Source: Brevibacillus reuszeri (GTDB taxonomy: Bacteria; Bacillota; Bacilli; Brevibacillales; Brevibacillaceae). From it: a DNA stretch of 64,000 bases. The stretch spans positions 566,859 through 630,858 of the forward strand of contig NZ_LGIQ01000009.1 of assembly GCF_001187725.1 (NCBI RefSeq). Reading direction: 5' to 3'. Below the pieces are notes generated by a model, which saw only the letters and a program-made list of their open reading frames with translations, did not search any database and was not told where the DNA came from. Positions 52,703 through 61,682 of the stretch are shown here, piece by piece (position 1 is the first letter of the stretch; each line of letters opens with the position of its first letter). The translations under genes were made by a program, and so were the position numbers.

Positions 52703-53521
52703 ATGTCGAAAATCCAGCAAAAATATTTTACTACTAGTGAGATGGCAAAAACTTGTGGCGTTACGAAGCACACCCTGTTTCACTATGATGAGATTGGTCT
52801 TTTAAAGCCTGATTTTGTTAACGAAAAGGGCTATCGCTTTTACTCTTTTAAGCAGTGCTACACCCTCGATATCATCAATGTACTCAAAAAGGCAGGCAGC
52901 TCCTTGCAAGAGATTAAGGATTTTTTTCAGAACCAGAATTCAACCATGTTTGTTAACTTGATTCAACAGAAACAGCGAGAATTGGAACTGGAGCATCTCC
53001 GAATCCAAAAAATGCAATATTTTTTGAAGGGCGCTGTCGAAATGACCCAGACAGCCATGCATGACCTAAGGGAAACTCCGATGGTCGAGGAATGTGAGGC
53101 GCAATACTTCATTACTACACGAGTAGAACAATGTGTGGACGAGCAAGAATATGCTATTAAGCTACGAGAACATCGCGATTATTCAGAAAAGCACCTCATT
53201 CTTCATGAGTTTCCGCTGTGGTCAATCCTGAGCAAGGAACGATTTGACGCTGAAAATTACTATCCAAACTACATTGCGTATAAACTCATCTCCCCTATTC
53301 AAACAGAGAAAATGGTTACGAGACCCAAAGGAAAGTACGCTGTCCTGGATCATATTGGATCGTATGAATCGATGTCGTCTACCTACTCAGCTCTGAAACA
53401 GTACATGAACAGCAAGGGCTTGAGGGTCTGTACTGATGTGTACGAAGTGGAGATGCTCAATTATCTCACAGAAGAGGATCCGGATAATTTCATCATTCGG
53501 ATTTCAGTGGGGGTGTCATAA
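52703..53521 (+). CDS. MerR-family regulator, BltR/BmrR-like
   Basis: 272 residues; the start ATG has GGGAG about 9 nt before it. N-terminal winged HTH (EMAKTCGVTKHTLFHYDEIGLL), a long coiled dimer helix (about 85-125), and a GyrI-like effector domain to the end (YPNYIAYKLISPI, KGKYAVLDHIGSYESM, YEVEMLNYL). It senses a hydrophobic cation and activates the divergent efflux gene by untwisting the 19-bp spacer promoter. Confidence 0.9.
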   Translation: MSKIQQKYFTTSEMAKTCGVTKHTLFHYDEIGLLKPDFVNEKGYRFYSFKQCYTLDIINVLKKAGSSLQEIKDFFQNQNSTMFVNLIQQKQRELELEHLRIQKMQYFLKGAVEMTQTAMHDLRETPMVEECEAQYFITTRVEQCVDEQEYAIKLREHRDYSEKHLILHEFPLWSILSKERFDAENYYPNYIAYKLISPIQTEKMVTRPKGKYAVLDHIGSYESMSSTYSALKQYMNSKGLRVCTDVYEVEMLNYLTEEDPDNFIIRISVGVS

Positions 53522-53538
53522 AAAAGGAAGTGATAGTC

Positions 53539-53691
53539 TTGGACCCCATAACAAAGTCCTCGGCTACCTCTTTTCACACATGGTTTACTACGGAAATATT
53601 GGATTTGAAGAGAAGGCAAACAGTATTTGGAAGCTTTATTGGAGTGGAATTGAACAAGCTACTCACCAACAACAATAAAAGATTTTTATAG
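53539..53691 (+). CDS. Possible small protein of unknown function
   Basis: A 50-residue frame with TTG start after AAGGAAGTGA, 18 bp behind the MerR stop. It contains SFHTWFTTEILDLKRRQ and ends NNNKRFL. No family is recognised, and it may be a remnant of a longer gene. The remaining part of 53522-53734 shows nothing else. Confidence 0.25.
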   Translation: MDPITKSSATSFHTWFTTEILDLKRRQTVFGSFIGVELNKLLTNNNKRFL

Positions 53692-53734
53692 CTATTTTAT
53701 TAACCTGTAAACGACTTTGGATGACATAAAAAAC

Positions 53735-53772
53735 AAGCGTAGATAAATCGGTCCGTTGATTTATCTGCGCTT
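53735..53772. terminator. Bidirectional terminator between the MerR gene and DHA2 gene
   Basis: AAGCGTAGATAAATC and GATTTATCTGCGCTT form a long stem with one mismatch and an 8-nt loop; A-run on one side and TATTTTG on the other. Confidence 0.85.
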
Positions 53773-53805
53773 ATTTTGTTTGTACGCAAGACTCGAGATA
53801 TTACC

Positions 53806-55278
53806 TCACTGTCTTTCATTCAGCTGATCCTTGCTCTCAGGCAGGAAACAAAGGAAAACAAAAGCAGCAAGAGCCAATCCTCCACAAGTAGCTAACGAGG
53901 TGGAAAACGCTCTTACATAATCAGACAGGGCAGCGCTTGCCAAAGACTGTCGCAGTACAGCAGAGAACAAGATACTGATCAATGCAATACCTAACGCGCC
54001 CGACAAATACATGAATGTATTGAACAAGCCTGATCCTGTCCCTGCGTCCTTCAAGGGGACTGTCCCTAGTACGACGCGGGTGAGAGGCGTCGTGACCAAT
54101 CCTAGTCCCAAGCCATATACGAGTAAAAGCACAATATACGGACTTTGCAGCAGATGTACAGCATCGACCTGCAGCAACACAATGAATAAAAAACAACAGA
54201 TGCCCGTTGCTAGAGCGCCTATTTTAAGGACAACCATCCCCCATTTTTGTACAATTCGTGATGACATCAGAGAAGTTAGGAAAAAACCACAGCCCAACGG
54301 TAAAAACATGAGACTCGTGGCTTGTGCATCATAATGGAGTCCGAACTGCAAGTAATATGTTAACACGAAAAAGAAAGAGAACATGCTGAGATAAATCAAA
54401 ACAACCGAGGCCATTCCTACCTTGAATAAATGTTGTTTAAATATAGACAAATCAATTAGCGGTGCTCCACCCTGTTTTTGTTTTCGGATTTCGACTGAAA
54501 TAAATGCTAGCAGAAGCAGAAGCGATAGGATCAGACACCCCCATATCCAAAGCGGCCATCCCTGTTTTTGCCCCTCGGACAACGGATAAACAAGCAGAAA
54601 CAACCCGCTAATGAGGAAGAAAATACCGCTCCAATCAACACTTTGCATCCCCCTCCCACGTGTCTCTGGTAGAATTGGCAAGCAGAGAAGAACAAGAATT
54701 CCGAAGGGAACATTGAAAAAAAATACGGTTCGCCAACCGAGATCAAACGGGTTCCAATTGACAAGAATACCTCCCAGGATGAGACCAAAAGCAAACCCGA
54801 ATCCAAGTATCGCGCCGTAAATACTGAAAACGAGCCCTTTTTCCCGAGGTAGAAAGTTAACCTGCAGCAAGGACAATACCTGCGGTTGGATGAGTGCCGC
54901 GGCGAGCCCCTGCACAATCCGAATGACAATCAGAAGAGTTGGATTTGAAGTCAACCCACCTAGCAATGCCATAAGCGTAAATCCGCTTACCCCGATATAC
55001 AGTAGCCTTTTTTTACCGAACATATCGCCTAGTTTCCCGCTAATGATGAGTGCTACGGCTAGACTGAGGGAAAAGCCGGTGACAATGAGTTGGGCATCGG
55101 AAAAACTGGCTAGAAGACTGTCCTGTATCAGTGGGAGTGCGACCTGAATCATATAGGTGTTTAATGAATTGAGCAAGATTGGGAGCAGGATAACCGCCAG
55201 TGCGTACCAACGACGAGGATCAACCTGCTGCTCCGGTTTTTCGTATGCGAGTACTGTGGTCGATGGATGATTGGGCAT
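53806..55278 (-). CDS. MFS drug transporter, DHA2 (EmrB/QacA) family, 14 helices
   Basis: ATG 55278 is 8 nt from AAGGAGG; the ATG 6 nt further up is too close to it. 490 residues. Motif A is GKLGDMFGKKRLLYIG, motif C the FGLILGGILV region, and VQGLAAALIQPQVLSLL is typical of DHA2. Fourteen helices. Drug or siderophore-like export is possible; the AraC/PchR-like regulator is next door, separated by a terminator. Confidence 0.87.
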   Translation of the reverse strand: MPNHPSTTVLAYEKPEQQVDPRRWYALAVILLPILLNSLNTYMIQVALPLIQDSLLASFSDAQLIVTGFSLSLAVALIISGKLGDMFGKKRLLYIGVSGFTLMALLGGLTSNPTLLIVIRIVQGLAAALIQPQVLSLLQVNFLPREKGLVFSIYGAILGFGFAFGLILGGILVNWNPFDLGWRTVFFFNVPFGILVLLCLPILPETRGRGMQSVDWSGIFFLISGLFLLVYPLSEGQKQGWPLWIWGCLILSLLLLLAFISVEIRKQKQGGAPLIDLSIFKQHLFKVGMASVVLIYLSMFSFFFVLTYYLQFGLHYDAQATSLMFLPLGCGFFLTSLMSSRIVQKWGMVVLKIGALATGICCFLFIVLLQVDAVHLLQSPYIVLLLVYGLGLGLVTTPLTRVVLGTVPLKDAGTGSGLFNTFMYLSGALGIALISILFSAVLRQSLASAALSDYVRAFSTSLATCGGLALAAFVFLCFLPESKDQLNERQ

Positions 55279-55427
55279 TTGCATTTCCTCCTTAAACGCT
55301 CCATTCGCCTGTAAACTGTTCTATCTCGTCCGAAATGAATGGAACTGACAAACCTGATTATCATCCACCTTCCCTTGTTTCTCTACCTGTTCAGGGAGCT
55401 TTGCATGTGATTAAGGGAGCAAAAAAA

Positions 55428-55484
55428 CTTCAAGCAAGCGGATATATAGCTCGTTTTCGAACCATATGTCCTGCCTGCTTGAAG
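55428..55484 (-). terminator. Terminator of the AraC-type regulator gene
   Basis: CTTCAAGCA/TGCTTGAAG and an inner GGATATAT/ATATGTCC stem, with AAGTTTTTTTGC after it on the minus strand. It also works rightward (CTTTTGG) but weakly. Confidence 0.85.
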
Positions 55485-55491
55485 CTTTTGG

Positions 55492-56517
55492 TTAGTTTAA
55501 TCCATTCAGCTGTCTGTTTCGCTCCAATTCCAGTTGGTTGATACGTTTTACATATTCACTAGGATTGCAGCCATAGTGCTTGCGAAAAGCCGTCGTGAAA
55601 TTACTAGCGTTGCTATAGCCGACCGACGCAGCAGTTTCAGCAACGTTCAAATGCGCTACTTCCATATACCAAAGGGCTTTCTCCATCCGTTTTTGGCGAA
55701 CGAGCTCAAAGATCGTCATACCATACAATTCGCGGAATCCCTTTTTTAGCTTGAATTCATTCATTCCAACCCGCTTAGCTAACTCGCGGATGGAAAATGG
55801 TTGTTCAAAATGATTTTGTACCAGCTCGTGGGTTTGCTGCAATTTGCTAATATCTTCTCGGCGAAGGTACATATTGCCCCCACCAGAATCGTAACCATCG
55901 GACTCGCCAAACAAGGCGATAAACTCTAGTGCTTTACTTTCCATATAGAGCCGTTTCATCGTGCCCCGATGTGCACATTGGATCATTTCGGAAACACATC
56001 TTTGAATAGCTGGTGTTTCTGTGTAACGATCGATATTTCCCCGATAATGCCTAAGCCACGTTTCCATTTGCTGTTTTTCCGTCAAATCTCCTGCATAGTA
56101 CAACAACTCGTTCGGGGTGAGCCTTATTTCCAGCAACTGATTACGGATGCCCGCCTTTTTCTCTTCATAGACTTTTACATCTTCCAGAAAAGTCACATTG
56201 CCAGTTTGTGAGCTCGTATGGCTGCTCTTCCCATTCCATTCGCAATGTATTTCACCGCTAACACAATAACTCAATTCAAACAACTGACAAGCTTCCTGGA
56301 TTTGAAGCTTCATATCTTGTTCGAATGTAATATCCGTTAGCATGATTTCCATACCTGGGCGAATTCGTGTCCTTGTCACGCTTCCCTTCCCTATATGTGA
56401 AGGAATGGTAAGCCTCTGCTCCCAGCTGCTTTGCTCGACAGGTCCCTCTACCATTATCGTAAATTGATCAAATAAATCATGGACTGTGGTTACATTTAAA
56501 ATCATTGTGAACATCAC
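55492..56517 (-). CDS. AraC-family transcriptional regulator (PchR-like)
   Basis: 341 residues. The N-terminal 230 residues are a cupin-like sensor (FELSYCVSGEIHCEWNG). The last 100 hold two helix-turn-helix motifs: SIRELAKRVGMNEFKLKKGFRELYG and NVAETAASVGYSNASNFTTAFRKHYG. The arrangement and wording resemble PchR-type siderophore regulators, but the ligand is not shown. Start used is ATG 56517; a second ATG 12 nt downstream is possible. Confidence 0.86.
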   Translation of the reverse strand: MMFTMILNVTTVHDLFDQFTIMVEGPVEQSSWEQRLTIPSHIGKGSVTRTRIRPGMEIMLTDITFEQDMKLQIQEACQLFELSYCVSGEIHCEWNGKSSHTSSQTGNVTFLEDVKVYEEKKAGIRNQLLEIRLTPNELLYYAGDLTEKQQMETWLRHYRGNIDRYTETPAIQRCVSEMIQCAHRGTMKRLYMESKALEFIALFGESDGYDSGGGNMYLRREDISKLQQTHELVQNHFEQPFSIRELAKRVGMNEFKLKKGFRELYGMTIFELVRQKRMEKALWYMEVAHLNVAETAASVGYSNASNFTTAFRKHYGCNPSEYVKRINQLELERNRQLNGLN

Positions 56518-56559
56518 TTCCTTGATGTTGACCTTGAATTGAATACTACCTCATTATTT

Positions 56560-57432
56560 TCAATCGTTCAATAGAGCAAGATCAAGCTGGCTTATGCGCT
56601 CATACTCGGAGATCAAGTCTACTTCGGTGATCTTTCCCTGATTCATCGTAAATTTGAGTACATAAAGCATTTTTCCTTGAGGAGCGACTATGATTCCTAC
56701 TGTTCCGTTCACGAGGGCTAGTTGTGCGGCTTTCTGTGCACGTCCTGAAACTTGTTGCGCCAGTGCAACCGCTCCTCGCGTTACTCTTGCAGATCCTGTT
56801 TGACGATCGTCACGCAGAATAACGTCTGGATCGAGCGCGGCTACTAGCGTATCGAAATCACCTGCATGTGCTGCAGCGAGAAATGCTTGGACTACGTCGC
56901 GCTGGTGATCAAGCTCGACTTCGCCTACGGCTTTAGCCCCGCGAACTCGTTGGCGTGCCCTGCTTGCAAGCTGTCTTGTCGCGACTTCCGACTTACCTAC
57001 TATAGGAGCAATCTCATTGAAAGGCAAAGCGAAAACATCGTGCAGCACGAACGTGATGCGCTCCGCAGGATTCAAATTACCGAGCACGACAAGCAGTGCA
57101 ATACCAACAGAATCAGCCAATACAGCTTCTTGTTCAGGGTCAATGATGTTCTCTTGGCTTGTAATAGCATCTGAAGCCTGAGCTTCTATCGATTCTTCTC
57201 GCCTAGATTTTCGCGAGCGCAACATATCGAGACAAATCCGTGAGACAACGGTGGTCAACCATCCCCCCATGTTCTCAATGCCACTCGCTTCCGCACGACT
57301 AAGACGTAACCAGGACTCCTGCACCGCATCCTCTGCCTCGTTCAATGATCCAAGCATACGATAAGCTACTGCCTGAAGGTGCTTCCTGTGTGCTTCGAAT
57401 CTATTCGCCAACCAGATCTGATCACTCATCAT
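56560..57432 (-). CDS. sigJ: ECF41-type sigma factor (SigJ-like) with SnoaL-like C-terminal domain
   Basis: 290 residues. Region 2: AYRMLGSLNEAEDAVQESWLRL. Region 4: NPAERITFVLHDVFALPFNEIAPIVG. Then a C-terminal NTF2/SnoaL-like domain (about 175-285: AFLAAAHAGDFDTLVAALDPDVILR) found in ECF41 sigmas, where it modulates activity in place of an anti-sigma factor. The usual DGGG after VILR is DDRQ here. The gene carries an ECF41 promoter upstream, so it should be autoregulated. Confidence 0.9.
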   Translation of the reverse strand: MMSDQIWLANRFEAHRKHLQAVAYRMLGSLNEAEDAVQESWLRLSRAEASGIENMGGWLTTVVSRICLDMLRSRKSRREESIEAQASDAITSQENIIDPEQEAVLADSVGIALLVVLGNLNPAERITFVLHDVFALPFNEIAPIVGKSEVATRQLASRARQRVRGAKAVGEVELDHQRDVVQAFLAAAHAGDFDTLVAALDPDVILRDDRQTGSARVTRGAVALAQQVSGRAQKAAQLALVNGTVGIIVAPQGKMLYVLKFTMNQGKITEVDLISEYERISQLDLALLND

Positions 57433-57475
57433 TCAAACTCCCTCGCTCCAAAATAAAAAAACCCTCTATAAGACT

Positions 57476-57502
57476 GACGGATGAAATCTGAGCAATGTGA
57501 CA
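57476..57502 (-). promoter_or_regulatory. ECF41 promoter of the sigma factor gene
   Basis: Minus strand TGTCACA (57502-57496) and CGTC (57479-57476), 16 nt apart, match the known ECF41 promoter consensus and spacing. It lies about 45 bp before the sigma gene. Confidence 0.85.
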
Positions 57503-57545
57503 AAACGCCAGTTATCCGTTGGTTTTCGTTTCACAAAAAAATTCT

Positions 57546-57573
57546 TGTCACAAACCCATGTGTGCAATCCGTC
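57546..57573 (+). promoter_or_regulatory. ECF41 promoter of the CMD remnant and azoreductase
   Basis: Plus strand TGTCACA (57546-57552) and CGTC (57570-57573), 17 nt apart. It is the divergent twin of the promoter 45 bp to the left and should drive the azoreductase. Confidence 0.82.
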
Positions 57574-57626
57574 AGCATAGTAAGGAGCCAAGATTGGTTC
57601 TAATCCAAATAATAGGAGTGCTTCAC

Positions 57627-57710
57627 ATGCAATCAAAAATGAATAGCCCTAATATAATCGTACCCGATGCGACTTACACCTTACAAGCTCTTGGAGAATT
57701 ATTCAAATAA
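57627..57710 (+). pseudogene. Carboxymuconolactone decarboxylase family remnant (N-terminal 27 codons)
   Basis: A frame of 27 codons with AGGAGTG at 6 nt: KMNSPNIIVPDATYTLQALG is the opening of ECF41-linked carboxymuconolactone-decarboxylase (AhpD-like) proteins, which normally run to about 150 residues with a CxxC. Here a stop follows at once and the azoreductase begins 21 bp later. So only the start of the usual ECF41 target remains. It may still act as a leader that sets up translation of the azoreductase. Confidence 0.6.
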
Positions 57711-57731
57711 CCGAAAGTAGGGATTATCATT

Positions 57732-58373
57732 ATGGCAACGGTATTATATATTACGGCAAATCCACAAGATCACGAGAAATCATACAGCATGTTAGTAGGG
57801 AAAGAATTCGTACAGACTTATCGATCTGCCAATCCAAATGACGAAGTGATCCATCTTGATTTGTATCAAATGGATATTCCACAGCTTGATAAAGACATTT
57901 TTAGCGGATGGGACAAACTAAAAGCTGGTAGGGCATTTGCACAATTGACCGAAGCAGAAAGAATGAAACTGAGCCGTATGAACGAGCTGGTTGACCAATT
58001 TGTCGACGCAGATAAATATGTATTTGTTACTCCGATCTGGAATTATTCATACCCACCCGTTATGAAGTCATACATCGACTCCATCTGCATAGCGGGTAAG
58101 ACTTTCAAATATTTACCCGATGTCGGTCGAGTTGGCTTGATGAGTGATAAAAAAGCTGTTCATATTCAAGCAAGTGGAAGCTTCTTGTCACCAGGTTCAG
58201 ATGATGATGACTTAGAAATGGGGCACCGCCATCTGAAATCTATTATGGAATTCATTGGAGTAACTAGCTTTTCTGGGATATTTGTGGAGGGAATGGCAGT
58301 GAAACCTGACCAAGAGCCTGTGATAAAAGACAAAGCAATTCAACAAGCGCGAGAGATTGCCCAACGCTTCTAA
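57732..58373 (+). CDS. azoR: FMN-dependent NADH-azoreductase
   Basis: 213 residues; start ATG after a weak GTAGGGA site. Flavodoxin-like fold: VLYITANPQDHEKSYSM at the phosphate loop, FVTPIWNYSYPPVMKSYID, and QASGSFLSPGS. Typical length for AzoR. It reduces azo or quinone compounds with NADH and FMN. Its position behind an ECF41 promoter suggests an oxidative or quinone-stress role. Confidence 0.9.
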   Translation: MATVLYITANPQDHEKSYSMLVGKEFVQTYRSANPNDEVIHLDLYQMDIPQLDKDIFSGWDKLKAGRAFAQLTEAERMKLSRMNELVDQFVDADKYVFVTPIWNYSYPPVMKSYIDSICIAGKTFKYLPDVGRVGLMSDKKAVHIQASGSFLSPGSDDDDLEMGHRHLKSIMEFIGVTSFSGIFVEGMAVKPDQEPVIKDKAIQQAREIAQRF

Positions 58374-58404
58374 CGATTGCTTCATAGGAGAGAGTGTGTT
58401 CGTT

Positions 58405-58465
58405 CAAAAACCCGCCACAGTCTAGGACTTTATTTACTCGTCCATGTCTGTCGCGGGTTCAATTT
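58405..58465. terminator. Terminator between azoR and the serine hydrolase gene
   Basis: AACCCGC/GCGGGTT with inner ACAG/CTGT arms; loop about 27 nt; A-run before and ATTTTTG after, so both convergent genes can use it. Confidence 0.75.
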
Positions 58466-58556
58466 TTGGAGGGTACTTCATTTCTGTTTGATCAACAGCA
58501 GATGATGCCTAACCGAGATTCTCTAAGTCGCAGTGAACCAAACTTTTGGGTACAGC

Positions 58557-60608
58557 CTACTTCATCGATATCGTAAATTCCGAGCCTGGTGAGCCAACAA
58601 ATACGATCGTTCCACTTTTCGGAAGAGTTACGTTATTGTTGCCATTGACAATGGAATGAATAAGTGGATATCCTCCATCTTCATCGTATACCGCGAAAGC
58701 ACTCTTCTTTGGTAAATTGACCGTCATCGTTTTGCCTGCTGCCTTTGCCGGGATAGTATACCATTGGGCATTCCCGTTCGCTGGTACTGTGATCTTGGAC
58801 TGATTTCCTGCGTAAATCGGTTTTACATTTGCCTCGCTCACTAATAGGGACGCGTTTATCTTTACATACTCGATGCCGTTTTCGGTGTAGAACTGGACTT
58901 CAGTCGTATCACGGCCTGCAATTCCTGGAATCTGGATCTGACTTGTCGCCGTATTCGGGCCTGTAATCTTTTTGTCCTGCCAATATCCTTGCAGACCGTC
59001 AGTGAGGCTAATTTCCATGACCGGTTGCTCAAAGAAATACATTTCAGAGCTGAATTTCTCGTTTACGAGATAAAACTTCGTTCCTTCCCTTTTTGCCCAA
59101 GCTGCGGCAGTCTCCTTCGATAGCTTGTTGTCTTCCAGCTTCTCTGCCGCATACTCTGACGTTGCTCCCTGTCCCAATCCCGGTAATCCATCGTAGGTTC
59201 TCTTCCACAAATACGTGCGTCCATTTTTTTCAGTGACGAAGCTGACCTTAGTCGTTCCGTCCTCATTTACAAAGCTTCCATCCGTAGTATAGATGTACCT
59301 CGTTTCTGGATCGTCTGGAAGGGACAGCTCTCCGTCTTTGCTGATCTCTACTTGGAATTGTGTATCACTGGTGGCGTAATAGCCTGCGCTCTTCAAGACA
59401 TTTTGTGGTATTTTTGCCTTTACGTGCTTACCGAATGATTTGTCCGGCTTGATGCTCTTGATCTCGCCCTTTTCCTGGAGCGCTAGCAGAAGCAATTCGT
59501 TTGCCAGCAGTTGATTTGTGCTACTACTCCCGCCCGATGACAACACAGCAGCTGCCATCTTTTTCTCAGGAAGGACAACAAGTGACGCAGAATACACAGA
59601 CAGGTCCCCACCTTTGGCCAATCCCTTTATACCATAATCATTGAACGGGTATAGCTTCACACTGTCCCAACCCAGACCGTAATTGTTGCTATCATCCAAA
59701 TCTTCCGGCCAAATGCCTTTTTTGTATTCCTCCTGTTCCATCGCCCGTGCCGAATTGTCAGAAAGGATGTGATTTGCCTGTCCTGTAAAGAGTTGCGAGA
59801 ATTTTACCATATCTTCTGCAGTGGAATTGATTCCCCCTTCTGCGATCACATTAACAAAACTATTCGGAAGCTGCTTATCGTAATCTGGAGCATATAATGC
59901 GGCAATCTTGTTACCTTTCAACTCATCTATAGGTGTCTTTGTGTGATTCATCTTCAATGGGTCTGTAAAATTTTGATGGATAAATGTGGTAAAGCTCATT
60001 CCGCTTACTCTTTCAACGAGAATCTCGGCAAGCGTGAAGCCGCTATTGCAATATACCGAGAATGCACCTGGGTCCGCCTTCAAGGTCTGCTCGGACAACG
60101 TCTGCAGAATCGTATCATGGGCGTAAGGATCATTATCCTCGAATAAAGAATCGTTCGGAGCTCCTGTACCGCGCAGACCAGACGAGTGGTTCAACAGCAT
60201 GCGCGGTGTGATGCGCTTATATCGTTCGTCCTTCATCCTGAAATCGGTTATGTATTGGACGAGGGGCGTATCCAGATCGATTTTCCCTTCGTCGACCAAT
60301 TTCATGACAGCCGCAGCTCCAAATACTTTGCTGACCGAACCGATACCGTAGATCGTATCTTTGGTCAGTGGCTTATCGTTCTTGCCAGTCTGTCCAGAAA
60401 TCATGATTTTACCGTTGTCAATCAGCGCATATTGAACACTAAACGTTTCCGTAGATTCGAGTAGGAGCTCAGCCTTCTCGGCTGCGGTTTTCCCCAATCC
60501 TTGGCTTGAAACAACTGTAGGAGCGACGTTGGACGCCATTGCTCCGGCTGGTGCAAGCAGGGTCAGCGCAAGGGCAGCAGATAACACCTTAGACCGCTTT
60601 TTCTTCAT
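58557..60608 (-). CDS. Secreted serine hydrolase, beta-lactamase / S12 family
   Basis: 683 residues with signal peptide cut after AMA (residue 26). Ser91-x-x-Lys94 in GSVSKVFG, Tyr186-x-Asn188 in YCNSG, and the third box KGGD. The catalytic domain occupies about 35-370. The remaining 300 residues are beta-rich, probably for binding or anchoring outside the cell. Such proteins are esterases, D-aminopeptidases or PBP-like enzymes rather than true beta-lactamases. Leftward, alone in its unit. Confidence 0.87.
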   Translation of the reverse strand: MKKKRSKVLSAALALTLLAPAGAMASNVAPTVVSSQGLGKTAAEKAELLLESTETFSVQYALIDNGKIMISGQTGKNDKPLTKDTIYGIGSVSKVFGAAAVMKLVDEGKIDLDTPLVQYITDFRMKDERYKRITPRMLLNHSSGLRGTGAPNDSLFEDNDPYAHDTILQTLSEQTLKADPGAFSVYCNSGFTLAEILVERVSGMSFTTFIHQNFTDPLKMNHTKTPIDELKGNKIAALYAPDYDKQLPNSFVNVIAEGGINSTAEDMVKFSQLFTGQANHILSDNSARAMEQEEYKKGIWPEDLDDSNNYGLGWDSVKLYPFNDYGIKGLAKGGDLSVYSASLVVLPEKKMAAAVLSSGGSSSTNQLLANELLLLALQEKGEIKSIKPDKSFGKHVKAKIPQNVLKSAGYYATSDTQFQVEISKDGELSLPDDPETRYIYTTDGSFVNEDGTTKVSFVTEKNGRTYLWKRTYDGLPGLGQGATSEYAAEKLEDNKLSKETAAAWAKREGTKFYLVNEKFSSEMYFFEQPVMEISLTDGLQGYWQDKKITGPNTATSQIQIPGIAGRDTTEVQFYTENGIEYVKINASLLVSEANVKPIYAGNQSKITVPANGNAQWYTIPAKAAGKTMTVNLPKKSAFAVYDEDGGYPLIHSIVNGNNNVTLPKSGTIVFVGSPGSEFTISMK

Positions 60609-60665
60609 AACAGCTTCCTCCTGATCGGTTTATTTTTCTTCTAAATGAAACAGGATATGGGACTG

Positions 60666-61427
60666 TCAGTTTGCGGAGTCGGGAGAAATTACTTCCCATT
60701 TTCCAAACAGGGTCAGACCCGCCGCTTTTGCAAGTAACGTAGACGAATGGTTATCGAGTTGGCATCGGTATTGGGGTACATATCCTTGACCATAGGCGTA
60801 TTTACAAATGGAGCGCACCACTTTGCGGGCATGCCCTTTTCCTCTAAAAGAGGTCAGAGTCAGCACACCTAGATCTGCAATTTGCAAGTCGTCCTCCCAG
60901 GGGTACATACTCGCAGCGCAGACCAAGCGATTTTGCTCATAAGAGCCGAACACCGCCCAATGATCCAATTCCACTTGGGCGTCATCCAAGTCTTGTTCCG
61001 AGGCGGAGGACTGAAACGCGGAAAAACAGGCATTATCTTGCTCTGTTAACCGGCGCAAGTCACCTTCAAGTGTTTCTTGCAGCAATTCGATTTTATCCGC
61101 TTCCGAAAAATAAAAGAGATAGTCTGCGCCGTGCAAAGTGACATTGGCCTCATCCAATTTCCGACGAAAGATTGCTTCAGACAGTTCTTGATGCAGATGA
61201 AGACCTACCTTCTCTGCCAGTGCAGGCGTAAGGACTGCCATAACCCGACCGTCTGAGGTTTCCAGCACCATGACCCGACTCTCTTCGTCAAGATCAGGGT
61301 TGATTGTGACAGTTAAGGATTCATCGCTATAGAGGACGTCTCCATTCAAAAATGATGCTCGCCAAAAGTCAGTGATCGTTTGTGAAAATACGGGCATACT
61401 TGTTACTCGACTTGGTTGGTTCCTCAT
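60666..61427 (-). CDS. GNAT-family N-acetyltransferase
   Basis: ATG 61427 with GGAAGTGA at 5 nt; 253 residues. The C-terminal GNAT fold is seen in IADLGVLTLTSFRGKGHARKVVRSI (acetyl-CoA loop RGKGHA) and QCRLDNHSSTLLAKAAGLTLFG-like ending. The first 120 residues are a separate domain. Substrate unknown. Confidence 0.8.
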   Translation of the reverse strand: MRNQPSRVTSMPVFSQTITDFWRASFLNGDVLYSDESLTVTINPDLDEESRVMVLETSDGRVMAVLTPALAEKVGLHLHQELSEAIFRRKLDEANVTLHGADYLFYFSEADKIELLQETLEGDLRRLTEQDNACFSAFQSSASEQDLDDAQVELDHWAVFGSYEQNRLVCAASMYPWEDDLQIADLGVLTLTSFRGKGHARKVVRSICKYAYGQGYVPQYRCQLDNHSSTLLAKAAGLTLFGKWEVISPDSAN

Positions 61428-61630
61428 TCTGTTCACTTCCTAGTAGGCTGAGATAGTTTTTACAACGAAGCAGGCTCTCTTCTTACAAAATTGTCCTGCT
61501 CCGAATGTAAAACACATTCTATACCCTGACATTGTGTTAACGTCAATATCTCTCCTCCTACTCAACGAGTTCAGAAACTCACAAAGGATATTGCAGATTT
61601 ATTATGTCTTTGATTTGTCTAAAAAATATG

Positions 61631-61647
61631 GTGGATCATAAATCCAC
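61631..61647 (-). terminator. Small terminator after the MerR-2 gene
   Basis: GTGGAT/ATCCAC with a 5-nt loop, followed on the minus strand by CATATTTTTTAG. The rest of 61428-61630 shows nothing recognisable beyond the start region of the GNAT gene. Confidence 0.65.
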
Positions 61648-61682
61648 GGCTATTTGATTGGGATGATCAAAACGGTTTCACT

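Noticed and set aside
55355..55363. TGATTATCA as a Fur box before the DHA2 transporter gene
   Set aside because: Only a half-site of the 19-bp Fur box; the flanking bases do not continue the dyad.
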